Assembly: GCA_937910255.1 (NCBI GenBank)
Contig: CALEOQ010000508.1
Location: 1 to 6,055, forward strand
Direction: 5' to 3'
DNA length: 6,055 nucleotides
Source: an uncultured Caulobacteraceae bacterium
Lineage (GTDB): Bacteria > Pseudomonadota > Alphaproteobacteria > Caulobacterales > Caulobacteraceae
Shown: in pieces, positions 5,925 to 6,055 of the stretch
Numbering within the stretch: position 1 is the stretch's first letter
How the letters are laid out: each line of letters opens with the position of its first letter
Translations under genes and position numbers: made by a program
Notes under the pieces: generated by a model
Seen by the model: the letters and a program-made list of their open reading frames with translations, nothing else
Databases searched by the model: none
What the model was told of the DNA's origin: nothing

Positions 5925-5987
5925 GATCGGAAGGGCACACGTCTGAACTCCAGTCACGTCCTAACCTCGTATGCCCTCTTCCGCTTG
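5925..5987 (+). other. Illumina TruSeq-type adapter contamination (not genomic)
   Basis: Bases 5925-5957 match the 33-base adapter beginning GATCGGAAGAGCACACGTCT and ending CAGTCAC, with one mismatch (G for A at 5934). A 6-base index slot follows (5958-5963, gtccta). Bases 5964-5987 match the flow-cell segment ATCTCGTATGCC...CTTG with three mismatches (5965, 5976, 5982). That is 4 mismatches in 57 non-index bases and far beyond chance. In the kinase frame it reads DRKGTRLNSSH, and on the minus strand MTGVQTCALPI, both familiar contamination peptides. The mismatches suggest low-quality read ends, so the index identity should not be trusted. Confidence 0.98.
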
Positions 5988-6055
5988 AAAAAAAAAACCA
6001 CCCCCCCCCCCCCCCCCCTGCCCGCCCCCCACGCATCACGCCGCATCCCCCGACG
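5988..6055. other. Poly-A / poly-C sequencing tail (not genomic)
   Basis: Ten A residues (5988-5997) directly follow the adapter end, then CCA, then 18 C residues (6001-6018) and a C-dominated low-complexity stretch to the end. This is what a sequencer reports after running past the end of an adapter-ligated fragment. No gene or biological repeat should be called here. Confidence 0.93.

Noticed and set aside
5988..6055. Poly-A followed by poly-C read as a biological homopolymer tract, phase-variable switch or terminator
   Set aside because: It directly follows a full adapter in the order expected from read-through, so it is instrumental and not genomic.

Overview
The window is about 5.92 kb of GC-rich genomic DNA followed by about 130 bases that are not biological. 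Gene density, the strong G/C preference at third codon positions, two DUF2336 proteins, an alphaproteobacterial-type NAD kinase and a six-TM hybrid histidine kinase suggest an alphaproteobacterium, most likely a member of the Caulobacteraceae (Caulobacter/Phenylobacterium-like). This placement is by protein character only; no rRNA or other phylogenetic marker is present.

Layout, left to right: (1) the C-terminal part of a DUF2336 protein, cut by the left edge; (2) nadK, NAD kinase, complete; (3) a small Hpt (histidine phosphotransfer) protein, best started at a GTG at 1580. These three read rightward. (4) A Nudix hydrolase of the Nudt19/Nudt7-like type and (5) a complete second DUF2336 protein read leftward, probably as a two-gene unit. 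They converge on the Hpt gene with only 4 bases between stop codons. (6) A 161-bp divergent intergenic region with two small imperfect palindromes and good ribosome binding sites on both sides. (7) A membrane-bound hybrid histidine kinase (six TM segments, HisKA, HATPase, receiver) reading rightward, starting at GTG 4203 and losing its last receiver helix at the contig end.

From 5925 the sequence is an Illumina TruSeq-type adapter (33 bases with one mismatch, a 6-base index slot, then a 24-base flow-cell segment with three mismatches), followed by a poly-A run and a poly-C/low-complexity tail. Genomic sequence therefore ends at about 5924. The adapter is read through in frame by the kinase gene, so an automatic annotation would give the kinase a false C-terminus. 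On the other strand it would give a false protein starting MTGVQTCALPI, a well-known signature of adapter contamination in protein databases.

Functionally the window combines housekeeping NADP synthesis, a possible phosphorelay pair (hybrid kinase plus separate Hpt protein about 2.1 kb away), a Nudix enzyme and two uncharacterised DUF2336 helical-repeat proteins. I see no mobile element, CRISPR array, tRNA or rRNA, and no non-coding stretch over 300 bases within the genomic part. I do not see a convincing undescribed system. The most decisive unusual feature is the adapter artefact; the most interesting biology is the possible kinase/Hpt relay and the presence of two DUF2336 genes around it.
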